From NCBI GenBank assembly GCA_028683385.1, contig JAQUIJ010000001.1, positions 248,001 to 312,000 on the forward strand: a stretch of 64,000 nucleotides of DNA. The letters run 5' to 3'. The notes under the pieces are model-generated. The model was not told the DNA's origin and did no database searches. It worked only from the letters and a program-made list of their open reading frames with translations. The first letter of the stretch is position 1. Each line of letters opens with the position of its first letter. Shown here piece after piece: positions 33,079 through 41,429 of this stretch. Made by a program: the position numbers and the translations under genes. Source of the stretch: Prolixibacteraceae bacterium. Lineage in GTDB: Bacteria > Bacteroidota > Bacteroidia > Bacteroidales > Prolixibacteraceae.

Positions 33079-34683
33079 CTAATTGTAACCTGGATTTTGT
33101 TTCAGGTTGGTATTTGTATTAAGTTCTTCCAATCCAATTGGAAACAATGTTGTGTAATCGCCTTTGGGGACATGGTTGTACCAGCTCTTAGTCTGGTAAA
33201 CACCAAAGCGGATCATATCGGTACGACGACGGAACTCGGCAGCAAACTCCCAGCCCAATTCGTCAAGGAAACGTCCGTATTTAACCGGAGTCTGATCGCC
33301 TGGTTTGTCAATATTTCCATTGGTATCCAATGTTCCGTATTTGATGGTGGTATTGCCTTCCAGTTCGGCACCTGTAACTTTCGCTTTATTTGGATCGTCG
33401 AAATCGCGGGCACGAACCTGCGACACAATAGCAGCAGCTTCATCGCTTTTACCAGTACGGAGCAAACATTCGGCTTTCATCATCAACACATCGGCGTATC
33501 TAAAATAGGGCAAATCGTTACTCATGTTTGATTCGCATCCACTTGCTATTTCGTATTTGCAAACGCGATAACCTTCTTCGAATGCACAACCATAAATACT
33601 AGGCATTTTGTTTACCAAAGTCACTACCAAACTGCCATCAGTAGCGCTGAATTCCTCACCATGCAACCATGTAGCATCGAAACGCTTATCGGCAGGATCG
33701 TAGCTGTTGATAAACTGAGGATTAGCGCTTGAGCCACCCCAAGGTTGAGCCTTCATATTAAAGACATATCGATGTACTGGTAATAACTGCTTCATATGCG
33801 CATTCCATCCCAAACCGTTGATATTGTCATAAGGAACCGCAAAAACAATTTCCTTCGAACCTTCGTTATTCACTTTAAATGGATTCCGGTAATCCGGTTC
33901 GAGGATATAATTTCCACTGGCAATAATCTTATCACAAGCTTCAATACATTTTGCCCATTCAGCCGATCCTTTATAAACTTCAGCATTCAGATACATACGA
34001 GCCAATAATTGCCATGCAGCCCATTGGGTTATCCGGCCATAAGTTGTTTTATCAACCGAGGCCGAAAGATTTGGCAACGACTCGGTTATCTCTGTAATGA
34101 TGAAATTGTAAATCTCAGCCCTTGTTTTTTGGACAGGAAGTTCATCGCTGTATTTTGTCACCAGCGGGATATTCCCGTGACTGTCACAAAGTATCGAATA
34201 CCATAAGGCTCGTAGAGTTCGCAACTCGGATATATAAGGCAATGCCTGTTGTTCCGTTAATGGCAAAGAACCCGCTTCAATCTGCATCAAAACCCGATTG
34301 ATGTTGTTGATGGCTTCATAGGAAGTCAACCACGTATTACGAGGTTGCCATTGTTGATTATCCCAGGTATGAAAGTGCATCCGTTTGTAAGTACCTCCAT
34401 CATCCCATCCATTGGGGCGTGTTGGGGTAATAATTACATCGCCTGGTTCTTCCTGAATATCGAACAATCCTTGCCAGTCCATAATATAACGAAGTGGTGT
34501 ATAGCCTGAAGCAACAAGTGCAACAACATCTTTTTTAGTTGCAGAGAAAGTTGATTCGGTAACTTCATCATAAACTTTTTCATCCAGATTAAAACAACCT
34601 CCGGAAATTAAAACCAAGCCCAGACTCAAAACTGCGATACTCGATTTTACGAATGATTTTGTATTGATATATCTCTTTTTCAT
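33079..34683 (-). CDS. SusD/RagB family glycan-binding lipoprotein, PUL2
   Basis: Lipoprotein leader with lipobox SGGC (Cys30). SusD features are clear: an early NPRNTWLTSYEAINNINRVL-like segment (WLTSYEAINNINRVL), LRTLRALWYSILCDSHGNIPLV, the TPR helix ADVLMMKAECLLRTGKSDEAA and a C-terminal ELGWEFAAEFRRRTDMIRFG. It binds the glycan and forms a lid on SusC. It starts 12 bp after susC. The 534-residue length is normal for the family, and it is clearly different in sequence from the PUL1 SusD. Confidence 0.93.
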   Translation of the reverse strand: MKKRYINTKSFVKSSIAVLSLGLVLISGGCFNLDEKVYDEVTESTFSATKKDVVALVASGYTPLRYIMDWQGLFDIQEEPGDVIITPTRPNGWDDGGTYKRMHFHTWDNQQWQPRNTWLTSYEAINNINRVLMQIEAGSLPLTEQQALPYISELRTLRALWYSILCDSHGNIPLVTKYSDELPVQKTRAEIYNFIITEITESLPNLSASVDKTTYGRITQWAAWQLLARMYLNAEVYKGSAEWAKCIEACDKIIASGNYILEPDYRNPFKVNNEGSKEIVFAVPYDNINGLGWNAHMKQLLPVHRYVFNMKAQPWGGSSANPQFINSYDPADKRFDATWLHGEEFSATDGSLVVTLVNKMPSIYGCAFEEGYRVCKYEIASGCESNMSNDLPYFRYADVLMMKAECLLRTGKSDEAAAIVSQVRARDFDDPNKAKVTGAELEGNTTIKYGTLDTNGNIDKPGDQTPVKYGRFLDELGWEFAAEFRRRTDMIRFGVYQTKSWYNHVPKGDYTTLFPIGLEELNTNTNLKQNPGYN

Positions 34684-34695
34684 GTGATAGCTGCA

Positions 34696-37600
34696 TTAGA
34701 AGGTTACGTTAACTCCAAGTGTATATGTCCTGGTTGTAGGATATTTATCCCGTTCATCATTTCCCGGATCCAGTCCAGTTTGTTTAACTTCCGGGTCAAT
34801 ACCTTTGTATCCGGTAATGGTGAGCAGATTAATGCCCGATGCATAAAAACGCAGGTTCTTAATGGTATTCTTGTTGTTCAGCTTTACTGTATACCCAAGG
34901 GTAGCATTGTCGATCTTCCAATAATCACCATTTTCGACATAGTAGCTTACAAAACGCTGAACATCAGTCAGAACAGCTTTCCCATATACTTTCTCAAATG
35001 CTGAATTTAATGTATTGTATCCGATTGTTGGATTTTCGTAGAACATCCTTGAGAAATTTAGGATTTGGTAACCAAAAGCACCGCGCATATTGATACTCAA
35101 GTCGAAGTTTTTATACTTGAAATTGTTGTTCCAACTGGCATAGTACTTTGGAATACCGTTACCCAACACCTGACGATCGTCGGTTGATGAATCAGTAGCT
35201 TTAATGTGAGTTCCGTCAGGTCTTTCAATAATCCAGATACCTTCAGGATTATCAGCGGTTCCATCAGTTCCAAATTCATCGCCTTTATAGGTAATACCAA
35301 CACTTTTCAAACCATAGAAATTGCCAATTGGTCCGCCAATTTGAATACGGTGAGTTTCGATTTGGATAGGTTCACCGGTATATCCTCTATCGAAAAAGTC
35401 GTTGGTTGTTTGAAATTTATCGTTTGACAAGGATACCAATTTATTTGTATTGGTTGAGAATGTCAAACCGGCATTCCAGGTAAAGTCACTGGTTTTTACC
35501 GGCACCACATTAACTAATGCTTCAAATCCCTGATTCTTTATTTCTCCAACGTTTGCAGTAATTGAACCATACAAATATGGAGGTGTTGGCACACTATAAT
35601 CCCAAAGTGCGTCTTTTGTACGTCGGTTATAGAAATCGAAAGCACCGCTAACTCTTCCGTTGAAAATATCGAAATCAAGACCAACATTAATTTCTTGCTT
35701 CTTTTCCCATCTTAAATCAGGGTTGGCATTACGGGTAGGTACCAGTTTACGCACCCATTCTCCGTTGTAAAAGAAAAAATCGCTGTAAGTCAAACTGCTT
35801 AACGATTGATAAGGATCAGAAACATTTGTTCCGGTAACACCATATCCGGCGCGTAATTTCAGGTTGCTTACCCAGGCCATACTTTTCATAAATGGTTCCT
35901 GTGTGATTCTCCATCCAGCCGAAACTCCGGGGAAATTACCCCATTTATTGTCTTTACCGAATTTAGATGAACCTTCGTGGCGGATACTTGCCATTAACAG
36001 GTATTTATCGGCAAAGCTGTAGGTAACACGCGAAAATGCTGCAATAAGTTTATCCGAATTTTTATAAGATCCCATTCCAGCTTTTCCGAGCGTCAATCCG
36101 CTTCCGATACCAAGATTATTGTAGGTATATGAATCCGTAGGGAAATAGCGGTTGTTGGCCCAGAAACCTTCGTTCATATTGTCTTCGTAGTTGTACCCAG
36201 CCAAAGCAGAAAAACTATGCTGTCCAATTGTCTTTTTATAATTGGCTGATAATTCGGAGTAATTACCTACATAATCATCCGTTCCACGAGAGGCAAAACC
36301 TCCGGTAGAGTATTTTGTATTTGAAACATGGTTTAGAGTTTGGTAGAATCCACGGATATTTGAATTACCTTTTCGGGTAATCATTGCACGTATATCAAGA
36401 TCTTTTATCGGCTTATAGGTTAAGCTAGCTGTAAACCTCATGTTGCGGTAACGGTTTTCACCATCCGACTCTTTCAAATAACCAACCGGGTTGTCGTAGA
36501 AATATACATCGCGTTCGTACCACGACCCATCAGCATTTCTGACTGGTTCTGTTGGGTTACGGATAATAGCCTGCCTGTAAACGTAGTTATTAAAACTATA
36601 TCCATCTCCACCCGTCCAGTAAGTTTGTTCACTGAAAATGGTTCCGATATCGGCAACCAATTTGCCATTAAACATACTGTGAGATACGTCAATACGACCA
36701 GTATATTTAATATTGTCAGACAGAATAAAAACACCTTGATTGTTTTTGTAGTTCAACGAAGCAGTTAAGTTGGTGTTTTTACTTCCGCCCCTGAAAATGA
36801 TGTTATGAACATGACTTAATGCGTTCCTTGTTATTTCACCAAGCCAGTCGGTGTTTGAACCAAAATCCTGAAGATTCGCACCATTGAATTTATACCCCTG
36901 ATTCCATTTTTCACGAAGTTGATCAGCATTCATAAAATCGAGCTTCCGACTAATAGATGAACTCGATAAATAACCTGAATACTCAATCGTTGGCGCCATT
37001 TCGTTGCCGCTTGATTTTGTAGTAATAATGATTACACCATTGGTACCACGGGTACCGTAAATTGCAGAAGCCGAACCGTCTTTTAGTACATCAACCGATT
37101 CAATGTCTTCCGGAGCTACCGATTCCAGACTGCCCGGAACACCATCAACCAATACCAACGGATCGGATGTTCCCAACAATGAAGCATTACCACGAAGCAT
37201 AATTACGGCACCTTTGGTTGGGTCGCCTGAGGGTAACGAAATGGTTAACCCGGCAACTTTACCCTGTATCAATTGAGCTGCATCTTTTACGGCTCCTTTA
37301 ACGAAATTATCAGATTTTACTGATGCTATAGAGCTGGTTACACTCCCTTTTTTTACACTTCCATATCCTATAGCGACAACTTCGTCCAAACCAATTGATT
37401 CTTCTTCTAATTCAATCTGAAGACTAGACTGTCCCTTATATGCAACTTCCTGAGATTTCATCCCAACAAACGAAAACACCAATGTGCTTCCTGATTGTAC
37501 ATTCGAAAGACTGAACTGGCCATCTATGTCGGTTATAGATCCGGTGGTAGTTCCCTTAACCAGAACGGTAACTCCTGGAAGTGGTTCTCCGGACTGGTTA

Positions 37601-38025
37601 ACTACTTTCCCGATAACTTTACCTGTTTGACCTGACTGCATCGTTTGATTCGCAGAAGCATCAGACAATGCAATCAGCCTATTATTGATTTCATAATTAA
37701 TCGAAGTTGATTTAAATAACCGATCTAAGACTTCAGTAATGAGACCGTTCTCTACTAACAAGCTAACCTTTTGATTCACGTTAATCTTGTTTGCATCGTA
37801 CATAAAATAAAACTCCGACTTTTCTTCAATCTGAAGTAAAGCATCCTTGATGCCCACGTTTTCTAACTTCAAACTCAGACGCGTATTTTGAGAATAAATA
37901 TTTCCCGCAAAAATCTGAGTTACAGCTACAAAAAAGATAAATAATGTTATTCTCATCGTCATAAAGAATTTTGATTTCCATATTTCACAAAAACTGGAAA
38001 TCTTAGAAAAATGTTTTTTTTTCAT
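34696..38025 (-). CDS. SusC/RagA TonB-dependent glycan transporter with STN domain, PUL2
   Basis: 1,109 residues: long N-terminus (MKKKHFSKISS) and leader, STN domain (about 50-120, NVGIKDALLQIEEKSEFYF), carboxypeptidase-like domain (GKVVNQSGEPLPGVTV), plug (VAIGYGSVKKG, LVLVDGVPGS, DGSASAIYGTRGTNGV) and a barrel ending in TF. With the STN domain it is a transducer for the PUL2 FecR. It would import arabinose-containing oligosaccharides freed at the cell surface, judged from the GH127 neighbours. As in PUL1, the start codon overlaps a plus-strand TAnnTTTG box. Confidence 0.95.
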   Translation of the reverse strand: MKKKHFSKISSFCEIWKSKFFMTMRITLFIFFVAVTQIFAGNIYSQNTRLSLKLENVGIKDALLQIEEKSEFYFMYDANKINVNQKVSLLVENGLITEVLDRLFKSTSINYEINNRLIALSDASANQTMQSGQTGKVIGKVVNQSGEPLPGVTVLVKGTTTGSITDIDGQFSLSNVQSGSTLVFSFVGMKSQEVAYKGQSSLQIELEEESIGLDEVVAIGYGSVKKGSVTSSIASVKSDNFVKGAVKDAAQLIQGKVAGLTISLPSGDPTKGAVIMLRGNASLLGTSDPLVLVDGVPGSLESVAPEDIESVDVLKDGSASAIYGTRGTNGVIIITTKSSGNEMAPTIEYSGYLSSSSISRKLDFMNADQLREKWNQGYKFNGANLQDFGSNTDWLGEITRNALSHVHNIIFRGGSKNTNLTASLNYKNNQGVFILSDNIKYTGRIDVSHSMFNGKLVADIGTIFSEQTYWTGGDGYSFNNYVYRQAIIRNPTEPVRNADGSWYERDVYFYDNPVGYLKESDGENRYRNMRFTASLTYKPIKDLDIRAMITRKGNSNIRGFYQTLNHVSNTKYSTGGFASRGTDDYVGNYSELSANYKKTIGQHSFSALAGYNYEDNMNEGFWANNRYFPTDSYTYNNLGIGSGLTLGKAGMGSYKNSDKLIAAFSRVTYSFADKYLLMASIRHEGSSKFGKDNKWGNFPGVSAGWRITQEPFMKSMAWVSNLKLRAGYGVTGTNVSDPYQSLSSLTYSDFFFYNGEWVRKLVPTRNANPDLRWEKKQEINVGLDFDIFNGRVSGAFDFYNRRTKDALWDYSVPTPPYLYGSITANVGEIKNQGFEALVNVVPVKTSDFTWNAGLTFSTNTNKLVSLSNDKFQTTNDFFDRGYTGEPIQIETHRIQIGGPIGNFYGLKSVGITYKGDEFGTDGTADNPEGIWIIERPDGTHIKATDSSTDDRQVLGNGIPKYYASWNNNFKYKNFDLSINMRGAFGYQILNFSRMFYENPTIGYNTLNSAFEKVYGKAVLTDVQRFVSYYVENGDYWKIDNATLGYTVKLNNKNTIKNLRFYASGINLLTITGYKGIDPEVKQTGLDPGNDERDKYPTTRTYTLGVNVTF

Positions 38026-38037
38026 AGATTTGTCTTG

Positions 38038-38133
38038 TTGATTATTAACTTTTCAATTTGTTGTGCTTTAGCGAGCTAAGAACAATGCGAAATGAAAACG
38101 AAAGGGGATGTTACCAGCATCTCCTTTTTTTTT
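38038..38133 (+). ncRNA. Candidate cis-antisense small RNA in the fecR-susC gap, PUL2
   Basis: Plus-strand TAGATTTG (38025-38032) overlaps the susC start codon exactly as in PUL1. It is followed by a hairpin (TTTAGC/GCTAAG, 38067-38080, extended by TTGT/ACAA) and a terminator stem AAAGGGGATG/GCATCTCCTTT (38101-38127, one G-U pair) with nine T's. An RNA of about 95 nt would be antisense to the susC leader. No -33 TTG is visible. The same stem could also end minus-strand fecR transcripts, since CCCCTTTCGTTTT follows it on that strand. Confidence 0.4.
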
Positions 38134-38194
38134 ATTCCACATCCGACAATTCAGTTTCTCATAGGCAAAATTTGTTTTAATAGGATTAATTATA

Positions 38195-39211
38195 TCAAGG
38201 TTTTGAAAGAATTACTTTTAATGCTGAATCGGTTTTCTGCGGATCACGAATTATTGTCGCCTTTAACGAACATGAAAACTCCATCGATTTTAGTACCTTA
38301 TCCAAAGGCTCATCGCTAAGCCTTGCAGTGAACACCGATTTATAAATATTGGGGTCTTTTACTTCAATATCAATATTATACCTGCGTTGTAACTCATCCA
38401 AAACTTCAGCCATAGGCTTATCCCTGAAAATCAACACACCCTCTTTCCATGATGAAAACAGTTCTGGTTTAACTTTATCAATTGTTAACTTCTTGTTCTC
38501 GAGATTAAACGTGGCCATCTCACCAGGAGAAAGTGTATACTTAAAATCATGATTGGATGACTGATACAATTCAATACTCCCCGACTCCAACACCACCTTA
38601 ATATTTTTCTCTCCGGAATAGGCATTGACATCGAATTTTGTTCCCAATACTTTCACAAAAAATCCGTTGACATCAACCACAAATGGAATCTCCTCATTAT
38701 GGGCAGCATGAAAAAATGCCTGTCCAACAAGTTCAATCTTCCGGTTATCTCGGGCAAACTTGCTGTTGTAGGTAATTTTACTTCCTGAATTTATCCAGAC
38801 AACTGAACTATCAGGCAAGATAACCTTCGAAATCTGTCCCTTATCAGCCACCACTGTCTGAATAAATTCCTGCTGATAGCCCAGCAATCCCTTACTTTCG
38901 ATGAGGTAAACCGATAGAGATGTAACAACTATACCCAAAATAAATATCGCCGCATATTTGAAAAAGTTGCTCAGTCTCATTCTCCGGTTATTGCTTGTTG
39001 CCGGAAGTTGTTCCCTAAATCGGGAATACATTTCATTAGCTTCTGCAACAGGCATTTCTTTGGTCGAAGACAAAAGCGCCCATGTGTTTTTAAGTTCGTT
39101 ATACACACGTTGAGCTTCTAAATTCTGCTCAAGCTCGGCTAAAACTAATTGTTTATCAGCCTCATCGCTTTCACCAATAACTAAATTCCAAATCTTATTA
39201 ATGTCCATCAT
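38195..39211 (-). CDS. FecR family anti-sigma factor, PUL2
   Basis: N-terminal cytoplasmic part (IWNLVIGESDEADKQLVLAE), one membrane helix near residues 88-106 (FFKYAAIFILGIVVTSLSVY), FecR domain (LPDSSVVWINSGSKITYNS, VLGTKFDVNAYSGEKN) and a C-terminal STN-like part (FRDKPMAEVLDELQRRY). It controls the ECF sigma factor encoded just upstream (110 bp away). The start may be the first or second of two adjacent Met codons. The 169-bp gap to susC holds the candidate antisense RNA. Confidence 0.92.
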   Translation of the reverse strand: MMDINKIWNLVIGESDEADKQLVLAELEQNLEAQRVYNELKNTWALLSSTKEMPVAEANEMYSRFREQLPATSNNRRMRLSNFFKYAAIFILGIVVTSLSVYLIESKGLLGYQQEFIQTVVADKGQISKVILPDSSVVWINSGSKITYNSKFARDNRKIELVGQAFFHAAHNEEIPFVVDVNGFFVKVLGTKFDVNAYSGEKNIKVVLESGSIELYQSSNHDFKYTLSPGEMATFNLENKKLTIDKVKPELFSSWKEGVLIFRDKPMAEVLDELQRRYNIDIEVKDPNIYKSVFTARLSDEPLDKVLKSMEFSCSLKATIIRDPQKTDSALKVILSKP

Positions 39212-39321
39212 ACACTTATTTCATATGTATAAAGCAAGAATAGGGCTTTACCCTAGCTTGAAAAATAAATTTTATTCAAAAAACAAGTAAAAATATTTTG
39301 GAGTACCTCTTTACAGATACA

Positions 39322-39912
39322 TCACCTAACGAAAATAAAGGCAACAAAAGGCAAATAGTCCTTTAACGCAACACGAAAAATTTTAAGCGCTTTGGTAATG
39401 TGGCCTTCTACAGCTTTTGCCGAAATATTAAGTTCCTCAGCAATTTCCCTGTTTTTCATACCTTTGAACCTACTGAGATTAAATACGGTACGACACTGAG
39501 GGGGCAATTGAGCTAGAGTATGCTCAATAATCTGTTCTATTTCAATCTCATTGAACCTTGTTGTTTCCAAACTTTCCAATGCAATATAGTTAGCTTCCAA
39601 TTCCGATTCATTAACTTCAGCATTATTAAAAATTCGTTGCCTGTATTTTATTTCACGAAGTTTATACAAGCAGTTATTTTTGGCAACGGTAAAAAGGTAA
39701 GCTCCCAGATTTGTATCGTCAGTCAGCTCACTTTTTTTACTCCAAAGAACCATCAGTGTTTCCTGAACAATATTCTCAGCTATGTCTTTTTGAGGGATGT
39801 ACTCATAAATGAAGTAATACAAACGCGGAGCATACATCTTATAGATGACTTCAAATGCGGACTCATCCCCATTTTGCAATCCCTCCATCAGATGTTTGTC
39901 GTTTGTGACCAT
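39322..39912 (-). CDS. FecI-like ECF sigma-70 factor, PUL2
   Basis: 196 residues with sigma region 2 (FEVIYKMYAPRLYYFIYEY, then IAENIVQETLMVLW) and region 4 (LPPQCRTVFNLSRFKGMKN plus the helix-turn-helix ISAKAVEGHITKALKIFR). It pairs with the FecR encoded next and would drive PUL2 transcription when arabinosyl glycans are sensed. A well-formed housekeeping promoter lies just upstream, which fits constitutive low-level supply of sigma and anti-sigma factor. Confidence 0.93.
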   Translation of the reverse strand: MVTNDKHLMEGLQNGDESAFEVIYKMYAPRLYYFIYEYIPQKDIAENIVQETLMVLWSKKSELTDDTNLGAYLFTVAKNNCLYKLREIKYRQRIFNNAEVNESELEANYIALESLETTRFNEIEIEQIIEHTLAQLPPQCRTVFNLSRFKGMKNREIAEELNISAKAVEGHITKALKIFRVALKDYLPFVAFIFVR

Positions 39913-39933
39913 TTAGTACTAATTTATTCGCAA

Positions 39934-39964
39934 CAAAACTATCAAAATTGAACTAATAGCCAAA
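39934..39964 (-). promoter_or_regulatory. Promoter of the PUL2 sigma-factor gene
   Basis: On the minus strand TTTG (39961-39964) is followed after 19 bp by TAGTTTTG (39934-39941), a full match to the Bacteroidota TTTG-N19-TAnnTTTG promoter, 21 bp before the start codon. The rest of the 335-bp gap up to 40183 holds no gene; TGCGACGATTTGACGTATT at 40014-40032 resembles the box upstream of fic. Confidence 0.7.
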
Positions 39965-40183
39965 TGACGAGCACACAGAATTCGTAACAAAAACACTTTT
40001 TTTGATCTAAAAATGCGACGATTTGACGTATTAGAATAAAAAAATATATCGTTTTATCAAAATAGCCCCAGATACAATCAGGATCTGTTCTTCAAAATTG
40101 AAATATCGAAAAACTTATCCTGACATTTATTACTAAATCTCCATACAGCTAAAAATTTATGCAACAATAGTATTCCCAAATTT

Positions 40184-40228
40184 TTTGGCCTTTCAATTTC
40201 ATTGCGTATGTTTGCATACCAGAACAGA
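40184..40228 (+). promoter_or_regulatory. Promoter and operator of the xyl regulator gene
   Basis: TTTG (40184-40187), a 19-bp spacer and TATGTTTG (40207-40214) match the Bacteroidota promoter fully. GCATACCAGAACAGA (40214-40228) follows at once, covering the expected start of transcription. The identical 15-mer follows the xylB promoter, so it is the likely regulator binding site. Confidence 0.75.
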
Positions 40229-40247
40229 CCACATTAACTAATCTCCT

Positions 40248-41246
40248 ATGGAAAGTAAATTTCACTTCACGGTAAATCCCCAATCTAATCAGCTCAAATT
40301 TCAGCAATTGGTCGACTCGGTCAATGATGCTGTCAGCAAAAACCTGTTACAGGTTGGCGATACATTACCTTCAGTCAATCAAATATGCAAGGAAAGTTCA
40401 CTCTCGCGTGATACTGTTTTTAAAGCATATGCCGAACTGAAAAACCGGGGTGTGATTGAATCAGTTCCAAACCGTGGCTATTTTGTGGCTAAAGCGGTAA
40501 CCAAAGTATTCCTGTTTCTTGATACTTTCAAGGCTTACAAAGAAGTTTTGTATGGTTCATTTCTTGACAATCTGCCTGAAACAATCGCTATCGATTTGCA
40601 TTTTCACCATTACAACATCGACGATTTTGAAAAAATAATCAAAGAAAGTCTGGGTAAATACACCAAGTACATCATCATGAATTTTGATCATGCACGTGTT
40701 CCTGAAATAACCTGCCAGATTCCAACGAACAAACTTCTGGTGATCGACTGGAATGTAAATGTTCAGGAAGAAGCTTCATCAATTTACCAGGATTTTGGGC
40801 ATGCTTTGTATGATTCGCTCGAAAGTGGACTCGAACTCATCCGCAAATACGAAAGCTTTATTTACCTTTATCCTTCGTTCACTTACCATCCCAAAATATC
40901 AATTACATATTTCGAAAAATTCTGCTCCGACCATAAGATCAATTACAGAACCATGTATGATTTCAAAAAGTTTGATCTTCAGAAGGGCGAACTTTATTTG
41001 CTTGTGAGTGACAGAACATTAGCTAAATTTTTGGATCAATGCGAACAAAAAAATCTTGTTCCCGGACAGGATGTAGGTGTTATTTCTTACAACGAAACGC
41101 CAATGAAAAAGTATGTCAAGGAAGGGATTACTGTTATTTCGACTGATTTTCAACTGATGGGAAAGAAGATTGCTGAGTTTGTAATTACAGGAGAAAAAAC
41201 GAATTTAATTATTCCAAGTAAACTGACCATTAGAAAATCTCTTTGA
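40248..41246 (+). CDS. xylR: GntR-type transcriptional regulator of xylose genes (LacI-like sensor domain)
   Basis: Residues 12-82 are a GntR winged helix (GDTLPSVNQICKESSLSRDTVFKAYAELKNRG). The remaining 250 residues resemble the periplasmic-binding-protein-like sensor of LacI/AraR-type regulators (EQKNLVPGQDVGVISYNETP). This fused type controls pentose use in Bacteroidota and Firmicutes (AraR-like). It is the first gene of a plus-strand module with xylulokinase, xylose isomerase and a sugar symporter, and shares a 15-bp operator with them. The ligand is inferred to be xylose or a derivative. The symbol is by function, not orthology. Confidence 0.85.
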   Translation: MESKFHFTVNPQSNQLKFQQLVDSVNDAVSKNLLQVGDTLPSVNQICKESSLSRDTVFKAYAELKNRGVIESVPNRGYFVAKAVTKVFLFLDTFKAYKEVLYGSFLDNLPETIAIDLHFHHYNIDDFEKIIKESLGKYTKYIIMNFDHARVPEITCQIPTNKLLVIDWNVNVQEEASSIYQDFGHALYDSLESGLELIRKYESFIYLYPSFTYHPKISITYFEKFCSDHKINYRTMYDFKKFDLQKGELYLLVSDRTLAKFLDQCEQKNLVPGQDVGVISYNETPMKKYVKEGITVISTDFQLMGKKIAEFVITGEKTNLIIPSKLTIRKSL

Positions 41247-41263
41247 TAATGTTTTAAAACATT

Positions 41264-41288
41264 AAACCTTATTTTGATTAAGGTTTTT
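41264..41288 (+). terminator. Terminator after the xyl regulator gene
   Basis: AAACCTTA (41264-41271) pairs with TAAGGTTT (41279-41286), followed by T's. It overlaps the -33 element of the xylB promoter, so the two functions share these bases. Confidence 0.6.
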
Positions 41289-41322
41289 CGTAGGCTAAAT
41301 TTGCCGAGCATACCAGAACAGA
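41273..41322 (+). promoter_or_regulatory. Promoter and operator of the xylBA operon
   Basis: TTTG (41273-41276), 19 bp, TAAATTTG (41296-41303), then GCATACCAGAACAGA (41308-41322), identical to the box at 40214-40228. Bound regulator would block the start of transcription. The leader to xylB is about 115 nt. Confidence 0.75.
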
Positions 41323-41429
41323 ACGGTTCGATATTTCAGAATAGAGTCAACAGTCATTCGAAAAGTTTTTCTCTTTCCAAATAACTAACGACAAACAACT
41401 TAATACTATAAACTTTAAACATATAAAAC

